Positions 15,198 through 24,282 of a stretch of DNA of 64,000 nucleotides are shown piece by piece. The stretch spans positions 248,001 through 312,000 of the forward strand of contig NZ_JADMKT010000077.1 of assembly GCF_016786255.1 (NCBI RefSeq), written 5' to 3'. This stretch comes from Robertkochia sediminum. GTDB taxonomy: Bacteria; Bacteroidota; Bacteroidia; Flavobacteriales; Flavobacteriaceae. The translations under genes were made by a program, and so were the position numbers. A model generated the notes under the pieces. It was given only the letters and a program-made list of their open reading frames with translations, ran no database searches and had not been told where the DNA came from. The stretch's first letter is position 1, and each line of letters begins with the position of its first letter.

Positions 15198-16670
15198 TTA
15201 TTTTGCCTCTGTTGAATCTTTTTTGCGAATGAAATTAAAAAGGTTGAAGAACTTTTCAGAAATACTGTCCGGATCGAACACAGCCTTATCTGCAGTAGCT
15301 CTTCTGGTGAGCCAGATGCCCAGTGGCAACATGATCAGGGTCGATACCCACGACGCCCATACAGGATCCATACTACCATCTTCTGCGTAGTTCTTGGTAA
15401 AGATCCCAATAAAGTAATAGGTAAGGAAGAGTGCGATAGCCAATACCATGGGCAGTCCGAGTCCGCCCTTTCGGATAATAGCCCCCAGGGGTGCACCAAC
15501 AAAGAAGAGGATAAAACACGCTATAGGCAATGCAAACTTTTGGTGTAGCGACAAGAAATGCACATTAAGGAGCTTGATGCGTCGCTGAATGTCAGAGCGC
15601 TTGGCTTCGATAGAACGCTTCGTACTGTTCATATTGTTCTTGGCCATGTCCACGATCTGTGATTGTCTCCAGGGCTCGTAGAATTCCATGAGCTCAGGGA
15701 TCGACTTTCCTGTTGGGTCTATGGTGTCTTTTACCGGGCGCTGCGCTGTGTGATCACCGTCAATATTGGTAAAACCGGTACGGCTCTGAATACTTTTAGA
15801 CAGGGAGCTTATCACCTCGCGGTTATCGGTGTAAAGGGAATCAATAGCCACATCGAGTTCCCTCGCATTAAGCATTTTATGGGTGTTGCTTACGTTTTCC
15901 TTTTCCAGGTTATCATTGCTGAGCTGGGAGAGGTCTACGTTCATGGTATAGGTGTCAAAATAAGCCTTGGCAAAGGGAACCTTTCGACGGGCAGAGATCG
16001 TTTTCCCCTGGATGTCTTCGTAAAAGTGACCGTCTTTCAATACCAGCTGCAGGTAGTTACTCCCTTTTTTGCTGGTGAGCTCTCCTTCCTTTGATTTTAC
16101 CACCTGGTTGTTGAGTCCGCCATTAGTGAGTTTATGGATCACCACCTCGCTCAGGAGTTGGTCGTTATCGCCGTACTTGTCGTTCACCTTGATATTGATG
16201 TCGGTCTCCGGTATGTTGTTAAAGATCCCTTCGGTGATCGCCAGGGCAGGCTTGGCCTGGGCAATATTTCTTCTCAGGTTGTACGATTTGAGCTCCGCTT
16301 CGGGGATAACGCTGTTGGCAAAGAAAAACGTTCCGATGCTCAATACGGTGATAAAGATAATGAGCGGTCTCATGGCCCGGAACAGGGAGATCCCTGAAGC
16401 TTTCATGGCTGCGAATTCGTAATTCTCGGCAAGACTTCCAAAGGTCATGATACTTGCCAGCAAAACGGTTAGTGGCAATACCATGGGGATCAGGTTAGGG
16501 GAGTAGTACACCAGGAACTTCCCCACGATCAAAAGGTCGATACCTTTCCCTGCCCATTCGTCTATAAAGAACCAAATGGCCTGGAAGATAAAGATGAGCA
16601 TCAATATCAGGAAGGAACTTAAAAAATTGTATAAGAACCTTGAAAGAATGTAACGGTCTAATGTGTACAA
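15198..16670 (-). CDS. LptF/LptG family permease
   Basis: A 490-residue YjgP/YjgQ family protein. The N-terminus [16 protein letters not shown] and the following hydrophobic segments (about 15-35, 55-80 and 100-120) give the first three TM helices. A large periplasmic beta-rich middle and three C-terminal TM helices (from about residue 375) follow. It is the inner-membrane part of the LptB2FG exporter that moves lipopolysaccharide to the outer membrane; Bacteroidota usually encode F and G apart. A second paralogue is not in the window, so F versus G cannot be decided. It follows the LolA-like gene by 3 bases, which suggests an envelope-biogenesis operon ftsK - lolA-like - lptF/G. Confidence 0.88.
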   Translation of the reverse strand: MYTLDRYILSRFLYNFLSSFLILMLIFIFQAIWFFIDEWAGKGIDLLIVGKFLVYYSPNLIPMVLPLTVLLASIMTFGSLAENYEFAAMKASGISLFRAMRPLIIFITVLSIGTFFFANSVIPEAELKSYNLRRNIAQAKPALAITEGIFNNIPETDINIKVNDKYGDNDQLLSEVVIHKLTNGGLNNQVVKSKEGELTSKKGSNYLQLVLKDGHFYEDIQGKTISARRKVPFAKAYFDTYTMNVDLSQLSNDNLEKENVSNTHKMLNARELDVAIDSLYTDNREVISSLSKSIQSRTGFTNIDGDHTAQRPVKDTIDPTGKSIPELMEFYEPWRQSQIVDMAKNNMNSTKRSIEAKRSDIQRRIKLLNVHFLSLHQKFALPIACFILFFVGAPLGAIIRKGGLGLPMVLAIALFLTYYFIGIFTKNYAEDGSMDPVWASWVSTLIMLPLGIWLTRRATADKAVFDPDSISEKFFNLFNFIRKKDSTEAK

Positions 16671-16673
16671 AGC

Positions 16674-17333
16674 CTAGTTGTTTATGATGTAATAGCCCAT
16701 TTCTTCGTATTTGGGGCCATCAAAGGTAAATAAGCTTTTTGATATGGGTTGGTCGGTTTTAAAAGAATTAACGGTAATGGTGGTTTTTGTACCGCTCTGT
16801 CCTACTTCGATCAGGTTGTAGATGTGTTTGGTCTGGGTGTCAATACCCAGGAGGATCTTACTGATCTCTGAATTCGAATCGATAGGCACCAGTTCGATGT
16901 ACTGGATGTTTCTGCCTTTTACGTTTTGGGTGATATCCCACTTATAGGTATATCCGTTCTCGTAAAAGGTAAGCATCTTCGAAGGGGTTATGGTTCCCTG
17001 CTCTTCACTCCCGGCATCTTCAATAACCACTTCCTCATTTTCGGGAATAATGGTATAGGTTTTCGAACCGTCGAAGATCTTTGTTGCCCCGAGGTAGTTA
17101 AAACGATATTTATCGCCCTTCAGGGTCACATCGCCGCGGGTTTCCTGACGGATATTCTCTGCGGTGTTCTCCAAAACGTAATTAAAGTCGATAAAGATGT
17201 TGTCGTAGCTTTTTACCGTTTGGTGCACCTGGTCGAGCAGGGCTTTAGCCTTGCTGTCGTTCTGAGCATGGAGGTCTGTGGTTCCCAGAGCCACCGTAAA
17301 GGTCATTAGGGCCAGTAAGACAATTTTCTTCAT
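16674..17333 (-). CDS. LolA-like outer-membrane lipoprotein carrier protein
   Basis: About 219 residues with a signal peptide (MKKIVLLALM... to LHAQN). The mature part has the LolA/DUF-type fold signature: a helix with LLDQVHQTVKSYDNIFIDF, then beta strands with GDVTLKGDKYRFNY and KIFDGSKTYTIIPENEEVVI. It should carry lipoproteins through the periplasm. The ATG at 17333 is chosen because it places the signal peptide at the N-terminus and follows the ftsK stop by 4 bases. An ATG at 17354 would overlap ftsK and add MKTTTDI. Close spacing to ftsK and lptF/G indicates one transcript. Confidence 0.82.
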   Translation of the reverse strand: MKKIVLLALMTFTVALGTTDLHAQNDSKAKALLDQVHQTVKSYDNIFIDFNYVLENTAENIRQETRGDVTLKGDKYRFNYLGATKIFDGSKTYTIIPENEEVVIEDAGSEEQGTITPSKMLTFYENGYTYKWDITQNVKGRNIQYIELVPIDSNSEISKILLGIDTQTKHIYNLIEVGQSGTKTTITVNSFKTDQPISKSLFTFDGPKYEEMGYYIINN

Positions 17334-17337
17334 AATA

Positions 17338-19767
17338 TCAGTTGTTGTTTTCATTGTTTAACATTTCTTCAAGAGCCATAACATCGGGAACAAGCACTTG
17401 TCTCGCTTTGGAGCCTTCAAATGGGCCTACGATCCCGGCAGCTTCGAGCTGATCGATGATCCTTCCCGCGCGGTTATATCCGAGTTTGAGTTTTCGCTGC
17501 AAGAGGGATGCCGATCCTTGCTGTGCTATGACGATCACCTCTGCCGCCTCACGGAAGAGGGCATCTCTGTCTGAGGCATCTATATCAAGAGCTGTGCCAG
17601 AGTCTTCGCCCACGTATTCGGGTAGGAGGTGAGCTTCGGGATATGCTCTTTGTCCGCCAATATAGTCGGTAATTCTTGCAACTTCAGGGGTGTCTACAAA
17701 GGCACACTGTAAACGCACCGGTTCTGCTCCCTGGGTAAACAGCATGTCTCCACGACCAATAAGCTGGTCGGCACCCGGAGAATCGAGAATGGTTCTGGAA
17801 TCGATCTTCGAGGTCACCCTGAAGGCTACCCTCGCCGGGAAGTTTGCCTTGATGATCCCGGTGATCACATTCACCGATGGTCGCTGGGTCGCAATGATCA
17901 GGTGGATCCCTACGGCCCTTGCCAGCTGTGCCAGTCGGGCGATAGGAGTTTCTACTTCCTTACCGGCCGTCATGATAAGGTCGGCAAACTCATCGATCAC
18001 CAATACGATATAGGGCAGGAATTGATGGCCGTCGTTCGGATTGAGCTTGCGCTCCTTGAATTTGGCGTTGTACTCTTTGATATTTCGCACCATGGCATTC
18101 TTAAGCAACTCGTACCTGTTGTCCATTTCTATACAAAGGGAGTTCAGGGTGTTGATCACCTTGGTGTTATCGGTAATAATAGCTTCTTCACTGTCGGGAA
18201 GCTTCGCAAGGAAATGTCTTTCGATGTGGTTGAACAAGGTAAGTTCGACCTTTTTAGGATCTACAAGGACGAATTTTACTTCTGCCGGATGCTTCTTGTA
18301 GAGCAGGGAAGTAAGGATGGCATTAAGACCTACCGACTTACCCTGACCGGTAGCACCGGCCATAAGCATGTGTGGCATTTTGGTAAGGTCGGCCACAAAG
18401 GTTTCATTGCTAATGGTCTTTCCGAAGGCTATAGGAAGTTCCATTTCGGCATTCTGAAATTTCTTGGAGGCGATCACCGATCGCATGGATACGATAGCCG
18501 CCTTTTTATTAGGTACTTCAATACCTATGGTACCTTTTCCGGGGATGGGAGCAATGATCCTGATACCAAGGGCCGAAAGTGAAAGGGCGATATCATCTTC
18601 CAGGTTCTTGATCTTCGAAATACGCACCCCCGCTGCCGGAACGATCTCATAAAGGGTTACGGTTGGCCCTATAGTCGCCTTGATCTGCGAAATATCGATC
18701 TTATAATTCTTCAGGGTGGCTACGATCCTGTCTTTATTCTCTTCGAGTTCTGTCTGGTCTATGGTGATGCTTCCTGCACCGTAATCCTTAAGAAGGTCAA
18801 GGGGAGGAAACTTGTAATTGCTCAGGTTGAGCTTGGGATCGAACTCTCCGAAGTCGCTTACCAGCTTTTCGGCAAGGAGCTCACTTTCTTCCTTTTCTTC
18901 TTTGATGGTCTCCACTTCCATGGTGATCCTGTCCTCTTGCGAATTTTCAGGCTCACTTTTTGGAGCATTCGTCGTATCTATCTTTACCTCGAAGCTGTTC
19001 TCCAGGGTTATGTCGTTGGTATCGTCTCCGCGGGTTTCAGAAGTAAGGGTAGGGGCAGACACAGGGATATCTTCTTCGGTAACCGGAGCTTCATCAACAG
19101 GTTCTGTTTCCGGAATCAGGGTATCTGTTTCGGCAGTAACCCCGGCGTGTTCCTCAGAAAAATTCGATTTGATCTCATTACGGGTATGCTGAAAGGCCGA
19201 AGCGATCTTTTGGGGTGTGATCTTGAGGCGCAGTACCGAATAGGTAATGAGCACAAAAAGGAGGATAAGGCTTATTCCGATATTACCGATATAGTCTTTT
19301 AAGAAGTCGTTCATTTCAAATCCGACAACCCCACCCAGCAGGGGAGCGCTTTGGCCAAAGAATCCCATGAGGACAGAGAGCCATAGGATCACCACGAGGC
19401 CCCAGAACCAACGGTCGGCGAGTTTCTTTGCGCCCAGGTCGAGAAAGAGGTATAATCCTGTTTGAAATACGAGGGCCAGAAAGATAAAAGAGGCTACGCC
19501 AAATCCCTTGTAGATAAAGAGGTGACTTACAGAAGCGCCGAACTTGTTAAGCCAGTTGCGGGCTTCGAGTTCGCGGTTGGCGAATTCGGTAAGCAGACTT
19601 TGGTCTTGTTGCCAGGAAGTAAAGAAAGAGATAAATGCTATAAAACACCCGATACTAAGCAGCATGAGCAAACTACCCAAAATGATCTTTTGCTGGTGAG
19701 AAAGCTTGAATTGAGATAGTTTATTGCCGGTTGAGCTGGTTTTCTTTTTGGTCTTTTTACGGGCCAT
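17338..19767 (-). CDS. ftsK: DNA translocase FtsK
   Basis: About 809 residues. Four N-terminal TM segments (within residues 25-180) anchor it at the septum. A Glu/Thr-rich linker (about 210-300) leads to the motor: Walker A GATGQGKSVGLNA and Walker B VLVIDEFADLI, with TQRPSVNVITGIIKANFPAR between. A C-terminal winged-helix gamma domain follows (ASLLQRKLKLGYNRAGRIIDQLEAAGIVGP), which reads KOPS-like DNA and activates XerCD. It clears chromosome ends during division. The linker is short compared with E. coli FtsK, as is common in Bacteroidota. ATG 19767 (MARKKTKKKT) is preferred to ATG 19773. First gene of the unit leading to lolA-like and lptF/G. Confidence 0.95.
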   Translation of the reverse strand: MARKKTKKKTSSTGNKLSQFKLSHQQKIILGSLLMLLSIGCFIAFISFFTSWQQDQSLLTEFANRELEARNWLNKFGASVSHLFIYKGFGVASFIFLALVFQTGLYLFLDLGAKKLADRWFWGLVVILWLSVLMGFFGQSAPLLGGVVGFEMNDFLKDYIGNIGISLILLFVLITYSVLRLKITPQKIASAFQHTRNEIKSNFSEEHAGVTAETDTLIPETEPVDEAPVTEEDIPVSAPTLTSETRGDDTNDITLENSFEVKIDTTNAPKSEPENSQEDRITMEVETIKEEKEESELLAEKLVSDFGEFDPKLNLSNYKFPPLDLLKDYGAGSITIDQTELEENKDRIVATLKNYKIDISQIKATIGPTVTLYEIVPAAGVRISKIKNLEDDIALSLSALGIRIIAPIPGKGTIGIEVPNKKAAIVSMRSVIASKKFQNAEMELPIAFGKTISNETFVADLTKMPHMLMAGATGQGKSVGLNAILTSLLYKKHPAEVKFVLVDPKKVELTLFNHIERHFLAKLPDSEEAIITDNTKVINTLNSLCIEMDNRYELLKNAMVRNIKEYNAKFKERKLNPNDGHQFLPYIVLVIDEFADLIMTAGKEVETPIARLAQLARAVGIHLIIATQRPSVNVITGIIKANFPARVAFRVTSKIDSRTILDSPGADQLIGRGDMLFTQGAEPVRLQCAFVDTPEVARITDYIGGQRAYPEAHLLPEYVGEDSGTALDIDASDRDALFREAAEVIVIAQQGSASLLQRKLKLGYNRAGRIIDQLEAAGIVGPFEGSKARQVLVPDVMALEEMLNNENNN

Positions 19768-19787
19768 TAGCATTGTTAGGTTTAAGG

Positions 19788-19795
19788 CAAAAGTA
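19788..19795 (-). promoter_or_regulatory. -7 element TACTTTTG before ftsK
   Basis: TACTTTTG on the minus strand fits TAnnTTTG and lies 20 bases before ATG 19767. No clear -33 element. Confidence 0.5.
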
Positions 19796-19828
19796 CAAAT
19801 TACAAACGTACGTTCTGAGATTGTAATT

Positions 19829-20188
19829 TTAAAAAAATTTGGGGATATAGATGAACAATCCTACGAGAACTGCTCCCAGGGCAGCGATCATTACCGCGCC
19901 GGCGGCCACATCTTTGATGCGTCCGATCATAGGATGGTGTTCCGGGTGAACGAAATCGGCCGTTTTTTCAATAGCCGTGTTGAGTCCTTCAGCGGTCATG
20001 ATCACGGTAATGGTAAGGTTTTGAATACACCATTCGGTAGCGGTAAGGCCTACCACTAATCCCAGAATGGTCACCGCACATGCAATTACGGCCTGCACTT
20101 GAATGCTCGGTTCATGTTTAAGCAAGAGGTATGCCCCTTTCGAGGCATACCCAATGCTTTTTATCCTTTTTCTCAGGAAGCTGCTCAT
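19829..20188 (-). CDS. dgkA: Diacylglycerol kinase family protein (DgkA/undecaprenol kinase type)
   Basis: 119 residues from ATG 20188. Three TM helices and the catalytic stretch AEGLNTAIEKTADFV, with the Glu and Asn that bind Mg-ATP in E. coli DgkA, followed by the amphipathic HPMIGRIKDVAAGAV segment. It phosphorylates diacylglycerol or undecaprenol in the inner membrane; sequence alone does not separate the two. An ORF start at 20266 would add 26 residues and overlap tpx, so the internal ATG is chosen. The gene begins 13 bases after the tpx stop on the same strand and is probably co-transcribed with it. Confidence 0.88.
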   Translation of the reverse strand: MSSFLRKRIKSIGYASKGAYLLLKHEPSIQVQAVIACAVTILGLVVGLTATEWCIQNLTITVIMTAEGLNTAIEKTADFVHPEHHPMIGRIKDVAAGAVMIAALGAVLVGLFIYIPKFF

Positions 20189-20201
20189 TGGCGAAATGCG
20201 G

Positions 20202-20699
20202 TTATAAGGCCGCCAGTGCAGCGTTGTAATCAGGTTCGTCAACGATCTCAGGTACTTGTTGTGCATGGGTTACCACACCGTTCTCATCGATAACGATAAC
20301 CGCCCTGCTCAACAGTCCTTGCAGCGGCCCATCGGTGAAATCGAGTCCGTAGGCCTTTCCGAAGTTCCAGTCGCGCATATCCGATAGGTTGATCACGTGC
20401 TCCAGGCCTTCAGCTCCGCAAAAACGTGTCATCGCAAAAGGGGTGTCGCGAGAGATGCAAAGCACTTTGGTGTTATCCATTCCGGAAGCCTTTTCGTTGA
20501 ACGTACGTACGCTTTGCGCACAGGTACCGGTATCTATGCTTGGAAATACATTGAGCACCAATTTTTGTCCTTTAAAATCGGCCAGACCCTTTGAAGATAG
20601 ATCTTCTGCTACCAGTGCGAATTCAGGTGCGGGTTTACCTACCTCGGGCAGGGTTCCTGAAGTGTGAATTTCATTTCCTTTTAATGTTACTGTTGCCAT
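20202..20699 (-). CDS. tpx: Thiol peroxidase (Tpx-type peroxiredoxin)
   Basis: 165 residues, the standard Tpx length. The peroxidatic Cys60 lies in SIDTGTCAQSVRTFN and the resolving Cys94 in MTRFCGAEG, an atypical 2-Cys arrangement. It reduces hydrogen peroxide and organic peroxides with thioredoxin as electron donor. A thioredoxin-peroxiredoxin unit lies 0.7 kb away. It is the first gene of the tpx-dgkA pair; TACCTTTA upstream on the minus strand is a near match to the -7 consensus. An octamer repeat array begins 34 bases upstream of the start. Confidence 0.95.
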   Translation of the reverse strand: MATVTLKGNEIHTSGTLPEVGKPAPEFALVAEDLSSKGLADFKGQKLVLNVFPSIDTGTCAQSVRTFNEKASGMDNTKVLCISRDTPFAMTRFCGAEGLEHVINLSDMRDWNFGKAYGLDFTDGPLQGLLSRAVIVIDENGVVTHAQQVPEIVDEPDYNAALAAL

Positions 20700-20733
20700 A
20701 TGGTTGAATTTTTGTTTTAAAGGTATGAAAAAA

Positions 20734-20886
20734 GTTATGAGGTTATGAGGTTACAAGGTTATGAGGTTACAAGGTTACAAGGTTACAAGGTTATGAGGTT
20801 ACAAGGTTATGAGGTTATGAGGTTATGAGGTTATGAGGTTATGAGGTTATGAGGTTATGAGGTTATGAGGTTATGAGGTTATGAGG
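20734..20886 (+). repeat. Octamer tandem repeat array, about 19 copies
   Basis: Units GGTTATGA and GGTTACAA alternate without spacers over about 153 bases, with exact 8-base phasing. The array fills the space between tpx (-) and the four-helix-bundle gene (+). It is not a CRISPR array: no spacers and units too short. Length is expected to vary between strains by slippage. Confidence 0.9.
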
Positions 20887-20950
20887 GAAAACCTGGAAAT
20901 CAATTATGTAGAAAAAAATCTATATCTTTATAGTTTTATAATCAATAATT

Positions 20951-21307
20951 ATGTATCACACGGATCTGGAAGTATGGAAGCGCAGTATGACTTTGGTGGA
21001 GAAGGTATACGCTTTGACAAAGATGATGAATGCTCAGGAAAGGTACGACTTTGGCAGCCAGATTAACCGTGCGGTGGTTTCCATACCCAGTAATATAGCT
21101 GAAGGAGCGGGGCGCAGGAGCAACAAAGAGTTTTTGCGATACCTGGATATTTCCTCCGGATCCCTATCAGAGTTAGAGACTCAGCTCATGATACTCGATC
21201 GGTTAGGATTGCAGAAATTAGCACCCGATATACAAGAAGATATCGTCACGATAAGGGCCATGATCCATGGTTTAAAACGAAGTATAGCCTTGAGGTCTAA
21301 ACATTAG
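20951..21307 (+). CDS. Four-helix-bundle protein (S23/23S rRNA intervening-sequence family)
   Basis: 118 residues. The N-terminal DLEVWKRSMTLVEKVYALT, the central IPSNIAEGAGRRSNKEFLRYLDIS and the C-terminal helix define the S23 four-helix-bundle family. Members are encoded in some 23S rRNA intervening sequences and resemble the accessory protein Avd of diversity-generating retroelements. The cellular role is unknown; nucleic-acid binding is assumed from the basic surface of known structures. No rRNA, reverse transcriptase or variable repeat is nearby. The gene is bracketed by an octamer array upstream (20734-20886) and an inverted short version downstream (21314-21344), which suggests a small mobile or repeat-associated unit. 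Confidence 0.88.
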   Translation: MYHTDLEVWKRSMTLVEKVYALTKMMNAQERYDFGSQINRAVVSIPSNIAEGAGRRSNKEFLRYLDISSGSLSELETQLMILDRLGLQKLAPDIQEDIVTIRAMIHGLKRSIALRSKH

Positions 21308-21313
21308 CATTCA

Positions 21314-21344
21314 TTATAACCTTGTAACCTTGTAACCTCGTAAC
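21314..21344 (-). repeat. Inverted octamer repeats downstream of the four-helix-bundle gene
   Basis: TTATAACCTTGTAACC and the following copies up to 21344 are the reverse complement of the GGTTACAA/GGTTATGA units at 20734-20886. Four units are present, so the gene between them has inverted flanks. Confidence 0.8.
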
Positions 21345-21376
21345 AAAAAAACTCCGGACTTTCGCCCGGAGTTTTT
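21345..21376. terminator. Bidirectional terminator
   Basis: ACTCCGG (21351-21357) and CCGGAGT (21366-21372) form the stem, with A-run before and T-run after, so it can work in both directions. It lies between the four-helix-bundle gene (+) and the peroxiredoxin/thioredoxin unit (-). Confidence 0.8.
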
Positions 21377-21420
21377 CCCTTTTTCATATAACTAATTCCC
21401 ATGTGTTGAACGGGAGGGGA

Positions 21421-21684
21421 TTATTCTTTATCGATAGATCCCATGACCCGTTGCATAAAAGCATTGAGTGCTTTCTTTTGGTCCATACCTTCGTCTCTGA
21501 CCATTTTGTGTACTTCGAGTGCACCGTATAAATTGGAGAGCAATTCACCGATTACATCGAGTTCCTCGTCTTTGAGAGACGGGACCTCTGTGATCGCTTC
21601 CAGGGTTTCGATGGTTTCGAGTACGTAATCCTGGTCGTTCTCGGCGATGAAGCCAGTGATCTGCTTAATTACTGGTAATTTCAT
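21421..21684 (-). CDS. DUF6952-like small protein of the thioredoxin unit
   Basis: 87 acidic residues, mostly helical (ETIETLEAITEVPSLKDEELDVIGELLSNLYGALEV), without signal or TM segment. I recognise it as the small conserved protein usually found after a thioredoxin and a peroxiredoxin gene in Flavobacteriia; its function is unknown. Its start overlaps the thioredoxin gene by 20 bases, which indicates coupled translation. It probably acts with, or regulates, the peroxide-reducing pair upstream. Confidence 0.75.
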   Translation of the reverse strand: MKLPVIKQITGFIAENDQDYVLETIETLEAITEVPSLKDEELDVIGELLSNLYGALEVHKMVRDEGMDQKKALNAFMQRVMGSIDKE

Positions 21685-21979
21685 CTATAAGTTCTTTTAG
21701 GACGTCAGTTTTGTTGGTCTGAACCTGATTGGCCGTAGCCCCGTTCTTGAAAGCTGCAAAAGTAGGCAGGTTGTCTACCTTAGCCAGTTTTCGGGACTCC
21801 GGATATTTCTCCGCATCGGCGATCACGAATAGGGTATCTTCATGATCTCTGGAGAATTTTTTGAACTTAGGCTTCATGATACGGCAGTTACCGCACCAAC
21901 CGGCAGAATACTGCACGATCACCTTTGGGTGTTGAGAAACCAGTTCTGCGAGGTTATCATTTTCCAGTTCTACCAGCAT
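21665..21979 (-). CDS. Thioredoxin family protein
   Basis: 104 residues with a thioredoxin fold. The active site is WCGNC (Cys29, Cys32) instead of the classical WCGPC, and the cis-Pro is in NLPTF. It should pass electrons to the peroxiredoxin encoded 6 bases upstream. The Pro to Asn change in the active site probably alters the redox potential. No signal peptide, so it is cytoplasmic. Middle gene of the unit prx - trx - DUF6952. Confidence 0.9.
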   Translation of the reverse strand: MLVELENDNLAELVSQHPKVIVQYSAGWCGNCRIMKPKFKKFSRDHEDTLFVIADAEKYPESRKLAKVDNLPTFAAFKNGATANQVQTNKTDVLKELIDEITSN

Positions 21980-21985
21980 AATTTC

Positions 21986-22633
21986 TTAGTTTAAGCTTAA
22001 GTATTCAGCTACTCCCGTTCTGTCGGCAGTCATGGCTTGTTTTCCTTCTTCCCAGTTTGCAGGACAAACCTCACCGTTCTTCTGTACGTGAGCGTATGCG
22101 TCGATCAATCTAAGGAATTCGTTTACGTTACGTCCAACAGGCATGTGGTTAACACCTTCATGGAATACGGTTCCTTCCTCGTCGATCAGGTAAGTAGCGC
22201 GGTAGGTTACATTGTCTCCTTCCAGCATATAAGTTCCTGTTTCCTCATTATAGGTCTCCGACTGACCGTCAAGGATACCAAGGATGTTAGCCAGGTTTCT
22301 GTTGCTGTCTGCAAGCAGTGGGTAGGTTACTCCTTCAATACCACCGTCGTCTTTTTTGGTGTTCAACCATGCAAAGTGTACTTCGGCAGTATCACAAGAA
22401 GCACCGATAACCATAGTGTTTCTTTTTTCGAACTCTTCCATAGCTGCCTGGAAAGCGTGAAGCTCAGTAGGACAAACGAAAGTAAAATCTTTAGGGTACC
22501 AGAAAAGAAGTACTTTCTTGTTGTTCTTTTTAGCTTCTTCCAGTACGTTGATCTGGAAGGTATCGCCCATTTCATCCATAGCGTTTACCGCTACATTTGG
22601 GAATTTTCTACCAACTAGGGTCATATTGTTCAA
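21986..22633 (-). CDS. Peroxiredoxin (AhpC/TSA family, typical 2-Cys)
   Basis: 215 residues. The peroxidatic Cys54 lies in DFTFVCPTELHAF and the resolving Cys in GEVCPANWEEG near the C-terminus, which makes it a typical 2-Cys AhpC/Prx1-like enzyme. It reduces hydrogen peroxide in the cytoplasm and is recycled by thioredoxin. A second ATG three codons on (22624) gives MTLVGRKFPN and is equally possible. TACTTTTG at 22660-22667 (minus strand) is the probable promoter, and the nhaC terminator hairpin lies upstream. First gene of the unit with trx and DUF6952. Confidence 0.93.
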   Translation of the reverse strand: MNNMTLVGRKFPNVAVNAMDEMGDTFQINVLEEAKKNNKKVLLFWYPKDFTFVCPTELHAFQAAMEEFEKRNTMVIGASCDTAEVHFAWLNTKKDDGGIEGVTYPLLADSNRNLANILGILDGQSETYNEETGTYMLEGDNVTYRATYLIDEEGTVFHEGVNHMPVGRNVNEFLRLIDAYAHVQKNGEVCPANWEEGKQAMTADRTGVAEYLSLN

Positions 22634-22659
22634 TGTTTTGATTTGTTAAACTACGAGGG

Positions 22660-22667
22660 CAAAAGTA
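22660..22667 (-). promoter_or_regulatory. -7 element TACTTTTG before the peroxiredoxin gene
   Basis: TACTTTTG on the minus strand fits TAnnTTTG and lies 26 bases before ATG 22633. No good -33 element. Confidence 0.5.
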
Positions 22668-22733
22668 GCATTATAAGCATACCCTGCACGGCACTTCAAA
22701 TTGTATTATCCTATGCTGGTATAGGCAATAAAA

Positions 22734-22785
22734 ATAGAGGTGTTTTTCCTTTAATTCTTTTCGGAATTTGGAAAAACACCCCTAT
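22734..22785 (-). terminator. Terminator of nhaC
   Basis: ATAGAGGTGTTTTTCC (22734-22749) pairs with GGAAAAACACCCCTAT (22770-22785), a 16 bp stem with one mismatch, located after the nhaC stop in the minus direction and before the peroxiredoxin promoter. Confidence 0.65.
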
Positions 22786-22830
22786 ATGTTTTACGAATCT
22801 GTTAATGTTTTGGCAAAAAGCCTTTACATT

Positions 22831-24282
22831 TTATTTTCCTGCAAGTCGTCTGATCTTTATGTTGAGGGCTGCAAAGGTGAGGGTCATGAACGGACTCAAA
22901 TAATTGAAGAAGGCGTACCCCATATAACTCATGGTATCTACCCCAAGAACGCCACTCTGATAAGCACCACAAGTATTCCAAGGGATGAGTACAGAGGTTA
23001 CCGTTCCGGAATCTTCCAGAGTTCTACTCAGGTTCTCCGGCGCAAGCCCCTTATCTTCATACGCCTTGGCATACATCTTACCGGGGACCACGATCGCCAG
23101 GTACTGGTCTGAAGCGGTAACGTTAATGGCAAGACAACTGGCCACAGTACTGGCAAAAAGACCGAACACAGAGTTAAATGCTGTGAGCAGAGCCTTACTA
23201 ATTCTGGACAGTGCTCCAATAGCGTCCATGATACCTCCAAATACCATAGCGCAGAGAATAAGCCAGATGGTTCCCAGCATGCCATACATACCTCCGGCAG
23301 AGAACAGCTCGTTTAGTTTTTCATTGCTGGTCTCTATGGCGACATCTACAGTAATGGCATCCATGACCCCGCGATAGGCAGAAACCACATTGAGTTCTGT
23401 AGCGCCGGCAATTCCCATAACGATCTCCGGTTGGAAGATAATAGCGAATACACCTCCTAAGAGTGTTCCCAGGAGCAGTGCTACCAGGGGGGAGGTCTTG
23501 CGAACGATCATAAAGATCACTGCTGCCGGTACCAGGAATAACCACGGAGTTATATAAAAGGTCTCTTCAATAGACTTTAGTAGTCCTGACGTATCAGGAG
23601 CAGAGGTGGTTTCCAGGTTCAATCCGATAATGGTGAAAATGATCAGGGTAACGATCACTGTGGGTACGGTTGTAAAGGCCATATACCGGATGTGAGTGAA
23701 CAGATCTGTACCCGCCATGGCCGGTGCCAGGTTAGTAGTGTCGCTCAGGGGCGACATTTTATCACCAAAATACGCACCAGATATCACTGCTCCGGCCGAC
23801 ATACCGGCGTCGATACCCAGGGCATTCCCAATACCGATCAAGGCGATCCCTACCGTGGCTGAGGTGGTCCAGCTGGATCCCGTAGCGATGGAGATCACCG
23901 CACAAATGATCACACTGGCCGCCAGGAAAAAGGTGGGGTTCAGGATCTGTAATCCGTAGTAGATCATTGCAGGGATCACCCCGCTAATGAGCCAGGTTCC
24001 TGCCAGGGACCCTACGAACAATAGAATGAGAATGGCACTGGAAGTCGATTTGATGTTTTTGGCAACCTCTTCAAGCATGGTATCGAAAGTTACCTTATTA
24101 CGCAATCCGACCAGGGCGGCTACAGCCCCTCCTAAAAGAAGAATGAACTGGTTCGAACCGCTAAGTGCGTCGTCTCCGTATACAAATACGTTAAACGCCA
24201 GCATGGCTACTAATATGATAACGGGAAGCAAAGCTTCCCAAATACTCAATTCTTTGTTCTGATCTATCCCGGTTTCTTCCAT
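22831..24282 (-). CDS. nhaC: Na+/H+ antiporter NhaC family
   Basis: A 483-residue inner-membrane protein with about 11-12 hydrophobic segments. NhaC features are IATGSSWTTSATVGIALIG, SGAYFGDKMSPLSDTTNLAP (the Asp- and Thr-rich motif near the ion path) and, in the second half, DQYLAIVVPGKMYAKAYED and SVLIPWNTCGAYQSGVLGV. It exports sodium in exchange for protons, or malate/lactate in some relatives; a sodium role suits a marine flavobacterium. Monocistronic: a terminator follows and a long intergenic region precedes it. Length normal for the family. Confidence 0.9.
   Translation of the reverse strand: MEETGIDQNKELSIWEALLPVIILVAMLAFNVFVYGDDALSGSNQFILLLGGAVAALVGLRNKVTFDTMLEEVAKNIKSTSSAILILLFVGSLAGTWLISGVIPAMIYYGLQILNPTFFLAASVIICAVISIATGSSWTTSATVGIALIGIGNALGIDAGMSAGAVISGAYFGDKMSPLSDTTNLAPAMAGTDLFTHIRYMAFTTVPTVIVTLIIFTIIGLNLETTSAPDTSGLLKSIEETFYITPWLFLVPAAVIFMIVRKTSPLVALLLGTLLGGVFAIIFQPEIVMGIAGATELNVVSAYRGVMDAITVDVAIETSNEKLNELFSAGGMYGMLGTIWLILCAMVFGGIMDAIGALSRISKALLTAFNSVFGLFASTVASCLAINVTASDQYLAIVVPGKMYAKAYEDKGLAPENLSRTLEDSGTVTSVLIPWNTCGAYQSGVLGVDTMSYMGYAFFNYLSPFMTLTFAALNIKIRRLAGK

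Noticed and set aside
20734..20886. CRISPR array
   Set aside because: Units are 8 bases and contiguous without spacers. The same holds for 46633-46688.
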